Shown here: positions 8,962-18,402 of the stretch, piece by piece
Layout: each line of letters opens with the position of its first letter
Position numbering within the stretch: position 1 is the stretch's first letter
Assembly: GCF_025153475.1 (NCBI RefSeq)
Contig: NZ_JANZXA010000012.1
Coordinates: forward strand, 1-64,000
Source: Novosphingobium mangrovisedimenti
Lineage (GTDB): Bacteria > Pseudomonadota > Alphaproteobacteria > Sphingomonadales > Sphingomonadaceae
Direction: 5' to 3'
Length of the DNA stretch: 64,000 nucleotides
The notes under the pieces: generated by a model
The model's database searches: none
Told to the model about the DNA's origin: nothing
The model's input: only the letters and a program-made list of their open reading frames with translations
Position numbers and translations under genes: made by a program

Positions 8962-10092
8962 TTAGGCGATCACCAGCACCGACCGATGGATGAACCGCAC
9001 CAGATCGGCCTGTCCGCGCGCGCCGGTCTTGGCGTAGATGCGCTTGGAATAGGTCCGCGCCGATTCCACTGTCAGCCCCAGCTCCGGCGCCGCTTCGCTG
9101 ATCGACATGCCCCGACTCAGCGCCAGCGCCAGCCGCGCCTCGCTGGGCGCCAGATCGAAGAGCTGCGCCAGTTGCTCGCAGCGGTCGGCGGAGGACCAGT
9201 TGTCGGCATGGAGGTAGCAGACGATGGCAGGCGCCGCCTGCGTCGATACCGGGGTCATGTCGAGGCGCGGGCTGGACGGGACGAACAGCAGGTCGAGCCA
9301 GGGCTCGCGACTCAGCACCAGGGCCCGCGGCCGCGCCTGTGGATTGCCGGCAAGTTCGCGGATGGCATCGAGCAACTGCCGGCGCAGCTGGGGATCGCGG
9401 GCAGTGAGGCGCCCGTCCTTGCTCCGCGAAAGGTGGCCCGCACCTGCCAGCATCTGCGCCCCGTGCGCATCGGCGTCCAGCAAGCGCCCCTCGCCGTCCA
9501 ACGTCAGCCAGCCGAAGTTCATGCGCCGCACCGCCTCGCGCGCGACTGCCGCGGTCATACGCTCGCGCTCGAGCGCCACGAAACCGGCCAGCGCGGCGCG
9601 CATGTGCGGGGCAAGGTCTTCGAGCAGGACATCTATGTCGGGCGCGAAGTCGCCTGCCCTCCGCGTCACCGTGATCCAGCCGCTGACGCCGCCGCGTTCG
9701 GTGAAACGGATCATGCGCAAGTGGTTCATCCCCGCCGGCACGAGCAGTTCCGCCAGGTAGGTCTCGTGATCGGGATCGTCGGACTGGAGCAGTTCGCCCA
9801 ATCGGTATGTCCGCCCCTCGCTCATGTCGTGGTGCGGCATGGGGTCCATGCGATTGAGGTTCTCCCTGTGATGGCGTGCGACGTCGGGAGGGAACGGCTG
9901 CCCCGAATAGAGATGTATCACCCGCGCCTGCGGAGTTCCGAAAGGCAAGGGACGGAACACCAGACTGGCATAGTCGCCCCCGACCCGCTCGCGCAGGGCG
10001 TCCAGGAAGGCCCGCCAGGGCGGATCTTCCAGAAGTCCCTCGATCAGCGGCGCAAGCAGTGCGTCCGCATCCTCTCCAGTCAGCATATGCAT
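8962..10092 (-). CDS. LuxR-type helix-turn-helix transcriptional regulator
   Basis: The protein has about 376 residues. The last 65 form a LuxR/GerE helix-turn-helix (LAPSEARLALALSRGMSISE...LTVESARTYSKRIYAKTG). The N-terminal 300 residues show no receiver or recognised autoinducer domain and may be a PAS/GAF-like sensor. It is transcribed divergently from the LLM oxidoreductase gene across a short shared region (about 10093-10210), so it may control that operon. The start is uncertain: TTG 10098, ATG 10092 and ATG 10086 are in frame and none has a strong ribosome site. Confidence 0.82.
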   Translation of the reverse strand: MHMLTGEDADALLAPLIEGLLEDPPWRAFLDALRERVGGDYASLVFRPLPFGTPQARVIHLYSGQPFPPDVARHHRENLNRMDPMPHHDMSEGRTYRLGELLQSDDPDHETYLAELLVPAGMNHLRMIRFTERGGVSGWITVTRRAGDFAPDIDVLLEDLAPHMRAALAGFVALERERMTAAVAREAVRRMNFGWLTLDGEGRLLDADAHGAQMLAGAGHLSRSKDGRLTARDPQLRRQLLDAIRELAGNPQARPRALVLSREPWLDLLFVPSSPRLDMTPVSTQAAPAIVCYLHADNWSSADRCEQLAQLFDLAPSEARLALALSRGMSISEAAPELGLTVESARTYSKRIYAKTGARGQADLVRFIHRSVLVIA

Positions 10093-10210
10093 CCCCAAAT
10101 GGGAATTTTCTTCTCCCGGCCCCTAGCCCACAAATCGGGCTCGGACAACGCGGCATACAGGAACCATCACCCCAGCGTTCCCATCCGCGACCGGGAGAGG
10201 ACAACACGTG

Positions 10211-11329
10211 ATGAAAGTGCAACCCGCCGCATTCCTGCGCACCACCCTGCCACTCGGCATCGACATGGCTGCGGAATACGATTCGGGCCGCTACCACTCG
10301 ATCTGGCTGCCCGATCACATGGTCAGCTTCTGGCCCGATTCGATCTGGACACCGGAGTTCACCGATCTGGCCAAGGCCTCGCCCAGTCCGCACCGCCACC
10401 TCGACGGTATGGCGGTCAGCGCCGCGGCGGCCGTACTGACCAAGAACACCCCGCTCGCCACTACGGTGGTCGACACCGTGCGTCGGCATCCCTCGATGCT
10501 GGCGCAAAGCGCGCTGACGATCAGCCACTTGTCCAAGGGACGCTTCATCCTCGGCCTCGGCTCGGGCGAACTGGAAAACACAGTCCCCTACGGCTTCGAT
10601 TTCTCCAAGCCGGTGAGCCGGTTCGAGGAAGCGATCAAGGTCATCAAGCTGCTGTGGCATTCGGACGGCCCGGTCGATTTCGAGGGCAATTTCTTCCACC
10701 TCGAACATGCGCGAATGGATACCGAGCTCTACGATGGCAAGGCCCCGCCGATCTGGACCGGCGCGGCCGGCCCGCGCATGCTCGGCATTACCGGGCGGGA
10801 GGCCGACGGCTGGTGGCCGGCGGGCGCGTGGACACCGGAGGACTATGCCGCCAAGCTCAAGACGATCCTCGACGCGGGCGATGCCGCCGGGCGCGACATG
10901 AGCCACTTCACCCCCGCCCTCACCCAGATCTGTCTGATCGGCGAACCGGACGAGGTCGACGAAATGCTGCAGGCACCGATGGTCAAGTCGATCATCCTGA
11001 TGCTGACCGCGAAGGACCTCGCCCAGTTCGGCTACGAGCATCCGATGGGCCCCGACTGGCGCGGTATCATGGACTTCGACCCGGTGAAGCTCAGCCGGGA
11101 GGCCATGATAAAGTTCTGCAACGAGATGAACCCGCAGGCGATCCGGGACATCATGCCGGTCGGCACGCCGAAGGAAGTGGCGCTCAAGATCAAAGGCTTC
11201 GCCGATGCCGGGATGCGCGTCTACAAACTGATGGAGTACGGGGGCATGGGCGGCATGAAGTTCTCGGCGACCTCCGCCGCCAAGGTTCGCGAGACCGAGG
11301 ACGAAATCCAGAAACTGGTGGAGGCCTGA
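10211..11329 (+). CDS. LLM-class flavin-dependent oxidoreductase
   Basis: This 372-residue luciferase-like TIM-barrel enzyme would use FMN or F420. Visible family marks are the N-terminal WLPDHM segment, LTKNTPLATTVVDTVRRHP, the strand motif KGRFILGLGSGE, and the KAPPIWTGAAGPRM / GREADGWWP region. A GTG directly before the ATG is in frame, but the ATG fits the GAGAGG ribosome site better. It is the first gene of a plus-strand operon with the sulfotransferase, one base apart, and probably catalyses a monooxygenase or dehydrogenase step in the island's unknown pathway. The methylenetetrahydromethanopterin reductase-like branch is the nearest description. Confidence 0.87.
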   Translation: MKVQPAAFLRTTLPLGIDMAAEYDSGRYHSIWLPDHMVSFWPDSIWTPEFTDLAKASPSPHRHLDGMAVSAAAAVLTKNTPLATTVVDTVRRHPSMLAQSALTISHLSKGRFILGLGSGELENTVPYGFDFSKPVSRFEEAIKVIKLLWHSDGPVDFEGNFFHLEHARMDTELYDGKAPPIWTGAAGPRMLGITGREADGWWPAGAWTPEDYAAKLKTILDAGDAAGRDMSHFTPALTQICLIGEPDEVDEMLQAPMVKSIILMLTAKDLAQFGYEHPMGPDWRGIMDFDPVKLSREAMIKFCNEMNPQAIRDIMPVGTPKEVALKIKGFADAGMRVYKLMEYGGMGGMKFSATSAAKVRETEDEIQKLVEA

Positions 11330-11330
11330 G

Positions 11331-12506
11331 ATGGCGACCACCAGCGCTCTCGACGCGCAGCAACTGCTGCAGCATGCAATGGACGAGACCGGTCTATCCG
11401 ACTGGGCCGACGAGGGCTTTCCCGAGCGCTTCGCGCTGGCTGTACGGCATATCAACGACATTCCGATGGACGAGGCCGGGCGCGAAGCGGCTGCCGAGAA
11501 CATCCATTGGCTGCTGACCGATCGGCTTCGCTTCTTCCAGGACCGCCAGGACTATCCGCTCGCGGACGAAGTGATCGACCGCCCGATGTTCGCCACCGGC
11601 GAGCCGCGTTCGGGCACCACGCTGATGCATGCGCTGATGTCGGTCGATCCCGACGCCCGCGCGCTGCGCTTCTGGGAAGTCATGCACCCTTCGCCGCCGC
11701 CGGGTACCGTTGCCGGCGAGGACCCGCGCAAGGCGCTTGCCGACGACGAGTGGCGCGAGATCAACGCCAAGATGTGGAAGTGGCTGCACTGCCATCCCTA
11801 CAATGACATGCTGGGAAACGGCCTGCCCGAGGACGAGCGCACCTGGGCCTTCGACTTCCGGGTGATGACGCCCACCGCCTGGTGGCGCGTGCCGATGCAG
11901 AACCTCTCGTTCGGCCTGCCCACCGATCCGACCGCGCAGTACCGCATCCACAAGGCCATGCTGCAGGCCTTCCAGTACAGGCGCGAACCGAAATACTGGG
12001 TGCTCAAGGGCTTTCACACCACGCGCCTCAAGGAATTCTTCGAGGCCTATCCCGATGCCACGCTGGTATGGCTGCACCGCGATCCGGTGATGGTGGCCGC
12101 CAGTTCGACGATGATGATGAGCGACATCATGGAAGGGATCGTCGGCAAGATCGACCTCGTGAAGGAAGCGAAGATGCACCTCGAGCGGGTGCGCTGGTCG
12201 ATCGGCAACACGATGAGCAATCCCATGGTGAACGACCCGCGCATCCACCATGTGCTCTACCGCGATTTCGTGACCGACCCGATCGCGACGATCCGCGGCT
12301 ACTACGAGTTCGCCGGACGCCCCTTCGGTGAGCGACAGGAAGCGGCGATGCGCGACTACCTGGCGAGCAACATGGGCGACCGGCACGGCAAGTTCCACTA
12401 CTCGACCCAGGTGCTGGTCGACGCGGGATACGACATTGATGCGCTGAACGAAGAGTTCACGCCATTCCGCGAACGCTTCGGCGTGCCGATCGAGGTACGA
12501 AAGTGA
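11331..12506 (+). CDS. Sulfotransferase family protein
   Basis: The 391-residue protein carries the PAPS 5'-phosphosulfate loop (GEPRSGTTLMHALM, about residues 85-98) and a 3'-phosphate region (WLHRDPVMVAASS), as in the Sulfotransfer_3 family. It starts one base after the LLM gene stop, so the two are co-transcribed. Genes of this type recur in sphingomonad degradation clusters, where true sulfotransfer has rarely been shown, so the reaction here is left open. A three-hairpin repeat begins directly after its stop codon. Confidence 0.85.
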   Translation: MATTSALDAQQLLQHAMDETGLSDWADEGFPERFALAVRHINDIPMDEAGREAAAENIHWLLTDRLRFFQDRQDYPLADEVIDRPMFATGEPRSGTTLMHALMSVDPDARALRFWEVMHPSPPPGTVAGEDPRKALADDEWREINAKMWKWLHCHPYNDMLGNGLPEDERTWAFDFRVMTPTAWWRVPMQNLSFGLPTDPTAQYRIHKAMLQAFQYRREPKYWVLKGFHTTRLKEFFEAYPDATLVWLHRDPVMVAASSTMMMSDIMEGIVGKIDLVKEAKMHLERVRWSIGNTMSNPMVNDPRIHHVLYRDFVTDPIATIRGYYEFAGRPFGERQEAAMRDYLASNMGDRHGKFHYSTQVLVDAGYDIDALNEEFTPFRERFGVPIEVRK

Positions 12507-12507
12507 A

Positions 12508-12639
12508 ATCCTCTCCGGCACGGAGAGGGGGACCATGCGCAGCATGGTGGAGGGGACTCTCGACCAGGCGTAGCGGTGGCGGAGAATCCCCTCCACCATC
12601 CGCTTTGCGCATGGTCCCCCTCCCCGTGCCGGGGCGGAT
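12508..12639. repeat. Three-hairpin palindromic repeat, copy A
   Basis: This is a dispersed element of about 130 bp whose ends are mutually inverted (ATCCTCTCC... and ...GGGGCGGAT). Each end folds alone (CTCTCCGGCACGGAGAG; CCCCGTGCCGGGG). The middle carries GGGGGACCATGCGCAGCATGGTGGAGGGG, whose inverted partner is the CCCCTCCACCAT...GCGCATGGTCCCCC stretch. It fills the whole gap between the sulfotransferase stop and the next start. The same layout occurs at 24028-24164 and 60686-60830. Confidence 0.85.
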
Positions 12640-12642
12640 CTG

Positions 12643-13452
12643 ATGCACCCGCGCGTAAACCTTCATCAGGTTGCCTTCATGGCCGAGACCACGGCCGCGT
12701 TCATCGATTTTTGCTGCAGTATAGAAGTGCAGCATTGCATGCTTGTCACCCCCAAGCTGGAGCAAGCCGGAGAGCTTGAGGCCGCACGTAAAGCGCTTGC
12801 CGAAACCGGCGTGAAAGTCGGCTGCGTCAACCACCCCTTCGCCATGCAGCCCAACCTGGAAAGCGACAGCGGCGGCGCCGCATCGGGCCTCATGCGCGCC
12901 ATCGACATGGCCGCAGAACTGGGCGCGCCTTCGATCTATCTGGTAACCGGCGGACGCGGCTGCCTGTCATGGCAAGAGGCCGCAAACCGCTTTGCCGAGC
13001 TGATCGCGCCCTGCCGCGATGCTGCGCAGCAAAAGGGTGTGGCGCTGCTGGTAGAAAATGCCTCCGCGCTCAATGTCGACATTCATATGGCGCATACCCT
13101 GCCCGATGCGACACGCCTTGCCCGGATCGCCGGGATCGGCGTCTGCATCGACATCCAGCCCTGCTGGATGGAAGCAGCGCTGAAAGAGAACATGGCCGAG
13201 GCCATACCGCTGACCGGCCTTGTTCAGGTGAGCGACTATGTGCTCGGCGACCGCACCGCCCCGAACCGCGCGGTGCCCGGCGATGGCGCCGTGCCGCTGG
13301 AGCGGATCATCGGCGACCTGCTCGATCTCGGCTATTCCGGGCTGTTCGATCTCGAACTGGTGGGCCCGCGCATTGCCGAGGAAGGTGCGAGGCCGGCCAG
13401 CACCCGCGCGGCCGACTATCTCTCCAATCTGCTCGAGAAACTGGGAGCCTGA
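12643..13452 (+). CDS. Sugar phosphate isomerase/epimerase-like TIM-barrel protein
   Basis: The 269-residue protein resembles the xylose isomerase-like TIM-barrel (AP endonuclease 2) superfamily. Metal-ligand segments expected at strand ends are visible as LLVENAS (Glu), CIDIQPCWM (Asp) and the C-terminal LFDLELVGP (Glu). The N-terminal RVNLHQVAF is family-like. Relatives isomerise or epimerise sugars and inositol intermediates, or act on other small polyols. The start codon sits 3 bases after a palindromic repeat, so its leader lies in that repeat. It is followed 2 bases later by a DUF1214-like gene, indicating an operon. Confidence 0.75.
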   Translation: MHPRVNLHQVAFMAETTAAFIDFCCSIEVQHCMLVTPKLEQAGELEAARKALAETGVKVGCVNHPFAMQPNLESDSGGAASGLMRAIDMAAELGAPSIYLVTGGRGCLSWQEAANRFAELIAPCRDAAQQKGVALLVENASALNVDIHMAHTLPDATRLARIAGIGVCIDIQPCWMEAALKENMAEAIPLTGLVQVSDYVLGDRTAPNRAVPGDGAVPLERIIGDLLDLGYSGLFDLELVGPRIAEEGARPASTRAADYLSNLLEKLGA

Positions 13453-13454
13453 TC

Positions 13455-14690
13455 ATGGCCTATGGCGACGCCCCTTCCGACAAGGACCTCAAGGCGGCGT
13501 GGGACCGCTTCTGCGACGACCTCAAGCATGCCGGTACGCAGGCCTTCAAGGATGCCAACCCGGCCAATGCGCTCCAGCGCGCGGACGCCTTCCGGTTCCT
13601 GACCCAGAACCTCGGCCAGGCCTTCGATCTCGCGCTCGAAACCAAGGATCCGGCCTTTCCGCAGATCCACTACTTCACCACGCCGACGATGAAACTGGGC
13701 GGCGACGTGGCCGACTTCACCTATCGACAGGCGTGGATCTCGGGCGAGCACACCTATCGCCTGACCGGCAAGCGCGGCACCGCGCGCTGGCTCAACGTAA
13801 CCGTGCAAGGGCCTCGCCCGGAGACGATCCCCGGAACCGACTGGCCCAGCCTGCATGAACCCTTCGGCGACATTCCCGAGTGCAACATCCTGGGTTCGCA
13901 GCTCGAAACCGATGCAGAGGGCAGGTTCGAACTCTTCATCGGCGGCGAGGAACGCAGCGGAAACTGGCTCCCCACCACGGCAGGCAGCCGCAAGCTGTTC
14001 ATCCGCGAAGCCTTCGACTCCTGGGGCGAGCAGCCGACCACGCTCACTATCGAGCGCCTGGGCATGGCCGAGCCGCGCCCGATGCCCCCTCCCGACCGCA
14101 TGATCGAGGCGATGGAATGGGCCGGCCGCTTCGTCTCCGGTTTCATGGAGCAATGGCCCGAGCATTCGTGGCAGACATCGCGCGGCGTGTGCGATCCCCA
14201 CCAGCTCAACGCCTTCCCCGCCGACAAGTCCGCCAACGACGCCTCGGACGCCAAGCGCGGACGCATGGCCGCGCACATGATCTGGCGCCTGCGGCCAGAC
14301 GAAGCGCTGATCGTCGAAATGGACATGCACGAGGGCTTCTGGATCTTCGGCATGGGCGGCGCCTTCATGGGATCGATGGATTTCCTCCACCGCCCGGTGA
14401 GCTACACGCCCGCACGCACGAAAGTGGATGCCGACGGCGTCGTGCGCCTCGTGATCGCGCATGACGATCCCGGCGTGCACAACTGGCTCGATACGCAAGG
14501 GTTCAGCGACGGCAATCTCACCTACCGCAACCTGCTGACCCAGAGCCCGGCGGCATTCCGCACCAGACTGGTGAAACGCGCGGACCTGATGACGTATCTG
14601 CCCGCCGATACCGCCACGGTCACGCCCGGGCAGCGCGCGGCGATGCTGCTGGAACGCTATCGGGCGATCAAGCCGCGTTTCGGCATCTGA
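13455..14690 (+). CDS. Conserved protein, DUF1214-like
   Basis: This 411-residue protein has no signal peptide or membrane segment. The ATG at 13455 follows the previous stop by 2 bases; an open frame extends upstream but overlaps the isomerase gene. It has an alpha-helical start (DLKAAWDRFCDDLKHAG) and a beta-rich remainder with RYNVTV-like strands (ARWLNVTVQG) and a C-terminal DDPGVHNWLDTQGFSDGNLTYRNL, which recall DUF1214 proteins of sphingomonad degradation clusters. No catalytic function is known for the family. It closes the plus-strand operon and its stop is 3 bases from the convergent exporter gene. Confidence 0.62.
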   Translation: MAYGDAPSDKDLKAAWDRFCDDLKHAGTQAFKDANPANALQRADAFRFLTQNLGQAFDLALETKDPAFPQIHYFTTPTMKLGGDVADFTYRQAWISGEHTYRLTGKRGTARWLNVTVQGPRPETIPGTDWPSLHEPFGDIPECNILGSQLETDAEGRFELFIGGEERSGNWLPTTAGSRKLFIREAFDSWGEQPTTLTIERLGMAEPRPMPPPDRMIEAMEWAGRFVSGFMEQWPEHSWQTSRGVCDPHQLNAFPADKSANDASDAKRGRMAAHMIWRLRPDEALIVEMDMHEGFWIFGMGGAFMGSMDFLHRPVSYTPARTKVDADGVVRLVIAHDDPGVHNWLDTQGFSDGNLTYRNLLTQSPAAFRTRLVKRADLMTYLPADTATVTPGQRAAMLLERYRAIKPRFGI

Positions 14691-14693
14691 TGC

Positions 14694-16223
14694 TCATTCC
14701 CCGTGCATCGTCGCCAGCGGCTCGGCCGTGCGCGACGCCTTGCGCATCAGCAAGGCCAGCGGCGCGGCGAGCACCGCAAGGATCAGGATCGCGCGGTAGG
14801 AATTGACGTAGGCGACCATCGCCGCCTGCCGGCCGATCTCCCCCATCATCGCCTGAACGCCGGGCACGTTCATCACGTCGAAGTCCGGCATGCCCCAGGC
14901 GATCACGGGATTGTCGGGCCGCACGCGTTCGACAAGATGCGACTGCACTTGCGCCTGATCGCGGATCGTCGCCGACTGGATCAGCGAGATGCCCGCCGCC
15001 CCCGAGAGATTGCGCACCAGCGTGAAGATCGTCGAACCCTCGTTACGGTATTCGCGAGGCAGCGTGGAAAAGACGATCATCGTCAGCGGCAGGAACAGCA
15101 GCCCCGATCCGCAGCCCTGCAGGAAGGTGACGAAGCCCATGCGTGCCTGGCTGACTTCCAGCGACATCGAGGAAAGCAGCGTCAGGCTGCCAACCAACAG
15201 TGTCATCCCCGTAAAGATCAGGTAGCGTGCATCGATCACCGAAACGAGACGGCCAACCACCATGATCGTCAGCAGGTTGCCGATCGCGCGCGGGGTCGAG
15301 ATCAAGCCGGTCAGCAGCACCGGATAGCCCAGCAACTGCTGCATCATGCTGGTCATGATGGGGATGACGCCGGTCAGGAAGATGCCGGTCACAGCCGAAA
15401 GCACTGTGCCGAGCAGGAAGTTGCGGTCCGTGAAGATCACTGGCTTGATGAACGGATCGCGCGCGGTGAGCATGTGGACCACCGATATATAGGCAAACAG
15501 GCCCGCAATCGTCGCCTCGATGCAGATCTCGATGGAATCGAACCAGTCGACCATCTGCCCACGATCGAGCATGAGCTGGAACGCCGCCAGCGTGATCGAG
15601 ACGAAGGCGAACCCGCGCGCATCGAAGGGACTGGCGCGGCTCGAATGCAGGTCGCGCGCGAAGATCATCAGCCCAAAGAACGCCATCACACCCACCGGCG
15701 CATTGATCAGGAAGATCGCGCGCCACGAAACGTACTCGGTAAGCCAGCCGCCAAGGATCGGCCCCATCATCGGCCCCAGCAGTGTACCCATGCCGAAGGC
15801 GGCAATCGCCGGGCCCTGTTTTTCGGGCGGGTTGATGTCGAGCAGCAGCACCTGGCTGAGCGGCACCAGACTGGCACCGGAAAAGCCCTGCACCAGTCGC
15901 GCAAACACCAGGAATTCCAGCGTCGGCGCCAGACCGCAAGCAATGGAGCTGAGGGTGAAGCCCACCACCGACAGCGCCATGACGCGCACGCGCCCGAACC
16001 TGTCGGCCAGCCAGCCTGCCAGCGGCGTGGCGATGGCGCCTGCCAGCAGGTAGGAGGTGAGCACCCAGGCAATCTGGTCCTGCGAGGCGCCCAGCGTGCT
16101 CTGCATGTGCGGCAGCGCGATCACCGCGATGGTGCCGTCGAGCGTGACCATCAGCACCGCGAGAATCGTCGCGCCCGTGATCAGCAACCGGCGCGACGGA
16201 TCGGGATAACTCGCGCTGTCCAT
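14694..16223 (-). CDS. MFS transporter, DHA2 (EmrB/QacA) family
   Basis: The 509-residue inner-membrane transporter fits the 14-helix DHA2 family. Motif A is GWLADRFGRVRV after helix 2, and motif C-like glycines are in GPMMGPILGGWLTEYVSWRAIFLINAPVG. DHA2 proteins are proton antiporters, often with an EmrA-type adaptor, which is absent here. It is downstream of the CoA catabolic operon on the same strand, but a 112-base gap with a palindrome suggests its own promoter. It could export a toxic intermediate or take up the pathway substrate. Confidence 0.9.
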   Translation of the reverse strand: MDSASYPDPSRRLLITGATILAVLMVTLDGTIAVIALPHMQSTLGASQDQIAWVLTSYLLAGAIATPLAGWLADRFGRVRVMALSVVGFTLSSIACGLAPTLEFLVFARLVQGFSGASLVPLSQVLLLDINPPEKQGPAIAAFGMGTLLGPMMGPILGGWLTEYVSWRAIFLINAPVGVMAFFGLMIFARDLHSSRASPFDARGFAFVSITLAAFQLMLDRGQMVDWFDSIEICIEATIAGLFAYISVVHMLTARDPFIKPVIFTDRNFLLGTVLSAVTGIFLTGVIPIMTSMMQQLLGYPVLLTGLISTPRAIGNLLTIMVVGRLVSVIDARYLIFTGMTLLVGSLTLLSSMSLEVSQARMGFVTFLQGCGSGLLFLPLTMIVFSTLPREYRNEGSTIFTLVRNLSGAAGISLIQSATIRDQAQVQSHLVERVRPDNPVIAWGMPDFDVMNVPGVQAMMGEIGRQAAMVAYVNSYRAILILAVLAAPLALLMRKASRTAEPLATMHGE

Positions 16224-16240
16224 GGGCCTCTGCTGGTTTC

Positions 16241-16254
16241 CTAAGCGTGCTTAG
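16241..16254. promoter_or_regulatory. Candidate operator upstream of the MFS gene
   Basis: A perfect dyad CTAAGC-GT-GCTTAG lies 18 bases upstream of the MFS start codon, where a TetR/MarR-type repressor could block transcription. No regulator gene is adjacent, so the cognate protein is unknown. The call is an inference from symmetry and position. Confidence 0.4.
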
Positions 16255-16335
16255 TAAGCCTTGCACGCGGGCCGAAACCGGGCAAGCGCACCGGTGGCAG
16301 CATCGCGCCGCCGATGGCCGGTCATCGCGAGAGGA

Positions 16336-17103
16336 TCAGCGCCCCCGCCACTCCGGCTTGCGCTTTTCGGCAAAGGCGCGCGGGCCTTCCTGCGCATCCT
16401 CGGAATGATAGGTCCGCTCGTGCGCGGCGCGGGCTGCCTGCAAGGCGGCGGAACGGCCCATCTCGGTAGAGAGCATCACCGTCTCGCGCGCGGCCTTCAC
16501 CGACAGCGGCGCGCCGTCGAGCACGTCCTTCGCCAGTTCAATCGCGGCATCGAGCGCACCGCCCGGTTCGGTCAGGCGATTGACGAGGCCGATCTCGTAA
16601 GCGCGTTCGGCCGTGATCGGCTTGCCCGTCAGCACGATCTCCATGAAGATACGCTGCGGGATCATGTGGATCAGCGGCGCCGCCCACGGGCTGCCACGGC
16701 CCACCTTCACCTCGGTAATTGCGAACCTGGCGTTGGTGCTGGCGACGCACAGGTCGCAGGCCTGCGCGATCATCCAGCCGCCGGCCATGGCGTGGCCGTT
16801 TACTGCCGCGATGGTGGGCTTGCTCAGCTCGATGCTGTCGTAGGGCAGCGGGAACATGTCGCGCGGGGGCACCGTCATCCCCGTCTCGACCATTTCCTTG
16901 AGGTCGCCGCCGGCACAGAAAGCCTTGTCGCCGCTGCCGGTCAGGATGGCGATGCGCATCGCATCGTCCGCCTCGAACCGGACCCATGCCTCGCGCAGCC
17001 CTTCGCGTACTTCGCGGCTGAGGCAATTGCGCTGATCGGGGCGATTGATGGTCAGGACGGCAATGCCGTCTTTGCGGGCATCGTATAGGACGGCATCGGA
17101 CAT
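16336..17103 (-). CDS. Enoyl-CoA hydratase/isomerase (crotonase) family
   Basis: The 255-residue crotonase-fold protein has both oxyanion-hole segments (AFCAGGDL and NGHAMAGGW) and a Glu in the ITEVKVG position of the usual first catalytic glutamate. The start is ATG 17103 rather than the TTG at 17109. It begins 2 bases after the CoA-transferase stop, so it is the last gene of the ACD-CitE-CoA transferase-hydratase operon. It probably hydrates an unsaturated acyl-CoA made by the upstream dehydrogenase. The substrate chain is not predictable. Confidence 0.88.
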   Translation of the reverse strand: MSDAVLYDARKDGIAVLTINRPDQRNCLSREVREGLREAWVRFEADDAMRIAILTGSGDKAFCAGGDLKEMVETGMTVPPRDMFPLPYDSIELSKPTIAAVNGHAMAGGWMIAQACDLCVASTNARFAITEVKVGRGSPWAAPLIHMIPQRIFMEIVLTGKPITAERAYEIGLVNRLTEPGGALDAAIELAKDVLDGAPLSVKAARETVMLSTEMGRSAALQAARAAHERTYHSEDAQEGPRAFAEKRKPEWRGR

Positions 17104-17105
17104 GA

Positions 17106-18377
17106 TCAAAACCCTCGCTTGGCGATTTCGTGGGCAGTGCGGTCGAGTTCCTCGCGGAAATCGGGATGGGCAATGGCAACCAGACGCCGCGCGCGCTCGG
17201 CCAGCGACTGGCCCTTGAGTTCCGCAGCGCCAAATTCGGTGACGACCACGTCGACCTCGGTGCGCGCGGACGTGACGGGGCCGCCCAGCTTCGGCACGAT
17301 CTTGGAAAGCGTGCCGCCCTTCGCGGTCGCGCCCAGCACCATCAGCGAGGCGCCGCCCGGCGAACGGGCGCCGGCGCGCACGAAGTCGACCTGCCCCCCG
17401 GTCCCGCCGACATAGGAATTGCCCACCTGCTCGGCATTGACCTGCCCGGTCAGGTCGACCTCGACCGCCGAATTGATCGTGACGAGGCGCGAGAGCCGGC
17501 CCAGCACGCCCGCATCGTGGGTGTAGCTCGTCGGCGTCATGCGGATCGCCGGATTGTTGTGCGCCCAGTCGTAGAGCCGCTTGGTACCGATCAGCGCGCC
17601 GTTGATCGAAACGCCGGTGTCGATTTCCTTGCGGGCATTGGTGAGCACGCCCGCCTCGGCCAGTTCGACAAGACCGTCACCCAGCATGCCCGAGTGCACG
17701 CCCAGATCCTTGCGGTCGTGCAGCAGGCGCAGGATCGCATCGGGCACCGCGCCAACGCCGGTCTGGATCACCGAGCCGTCGCCGATGTATTCGGCGCAGA
17801 ACTTCGCAATCGCCTCGTCGGTGGGGCCGATCTTGGCGGGCGCGACTTCGACCGGCGTGCGGCTGACCCTCACCGCAACGTCGATGACGCTGCCGGGGAT
17901 CAGCTCGCCCTGCACATAAGGCACCTGCTCGTTGACTTCGGCGATCACCATGCGCGCCTTGTCCACCGCCGCACGCACGTAGTCGGAAATGAGGCCGCAG
18001 GAGTGATTGCCCTCGGCATCCGCCGGGCTGACCTGGATCATTGCCACATCGCAGGGCATCACGCCCCATTCGATCAGCGGCGCGACCTGGCTGACGTGAA
18101 CAGGGATTACATCGAGCAGGTTGGCCTTGGTCATCGAACGTAGCGCGCCGATCGCGCCCATGCTGGACAGGCGGAACGCGCTCGCGGTTTCCGGCGTGAA
18201 CAGGCCCGAGAAGCTGGTGGCGATGAAAGCGCCGAGATCGCCAATGGCCGCCCCTTGCGCGATCAGCGCTTCCACCAGCGTGGTGGGTTCGCCGCAGGCC
18301 TGACCGAAGACGATCTTGTCGCCCGCCTTCAGGTACTTGGAAAGGTCCAGCACTTCGGGGGTAACGGTGTCGGTCAT
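17106..18377 (-). CDS. Acetyl-CoA hydrolase/transferase family CoA-transferase
   Basis: This 423-residue class I CoA-transferase of the Cat1 / 4-hydroxybutyrate CoA-transferase group would load CoA on an organic acid. Marks are SPADAEGNHSCG, IQTGVGAVPDAIL, INSAVEVDLTGQVNAE (likely catalytic Glu region) and GGTGGQVDFVRGA-like GGTGGQVDFVRAGARS. ATG 18377 has a GAGAGG site; an in-frame extension to 18425 lacks one. With the CitE-like gene upstream it resembles the RipA-RipC pair of itaconate degradation. A paralogue lies at 49010-50308. Confidence 0.88.
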   Translation of the reverse strand: MTDTVTPEVLDLSKYLKAGDKIVFGQACGEPTTLVEALIAQGAAIGDLGAFIATSFSGLFTPETASAFRLSSMGAIGALRSMTKANLLDVIPVHVSQVAPLIEWGVMPCDVAMIQVSPADAEGNHSCGLISDYVRAAVDKARMVIAEVNEQVPYVQGELIPGSVIDVAVRVSRTPVEVAPAKIGPTDEAIAKFCAEYIGDGSVIQTGVGAVPDAILRLLHDRKDLGVHSGMLGDGLVELAEAGVLTNARKEIDTGVSINGALIGTKRLYDWAHNNPAIRMTPTSYTHDAGVLGRLSRLVTINSAVEVDLTGQVNAEQVGNSYVGGTGGQVDFVRAGARSPGGASLMVLGATAKGGTLSKIVPKLGGPVTSARTEVDVVVTEFGAAELKGQSLAERARRLVAIAHPDFREELDRTAHEIAKRGF

Positions 18378-18402
18378 GTATGGGTACCTCTCGTTCCCCA
18401 CT

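Noticed and set aside
8897..11517. Long open frames of over 840 codons on both strands across the LuxR and LLM genes
   Set aside because: They cross two recognised genes in opposite orientation and encode repetitive Arg/Gly/Ala sequence with no motif.
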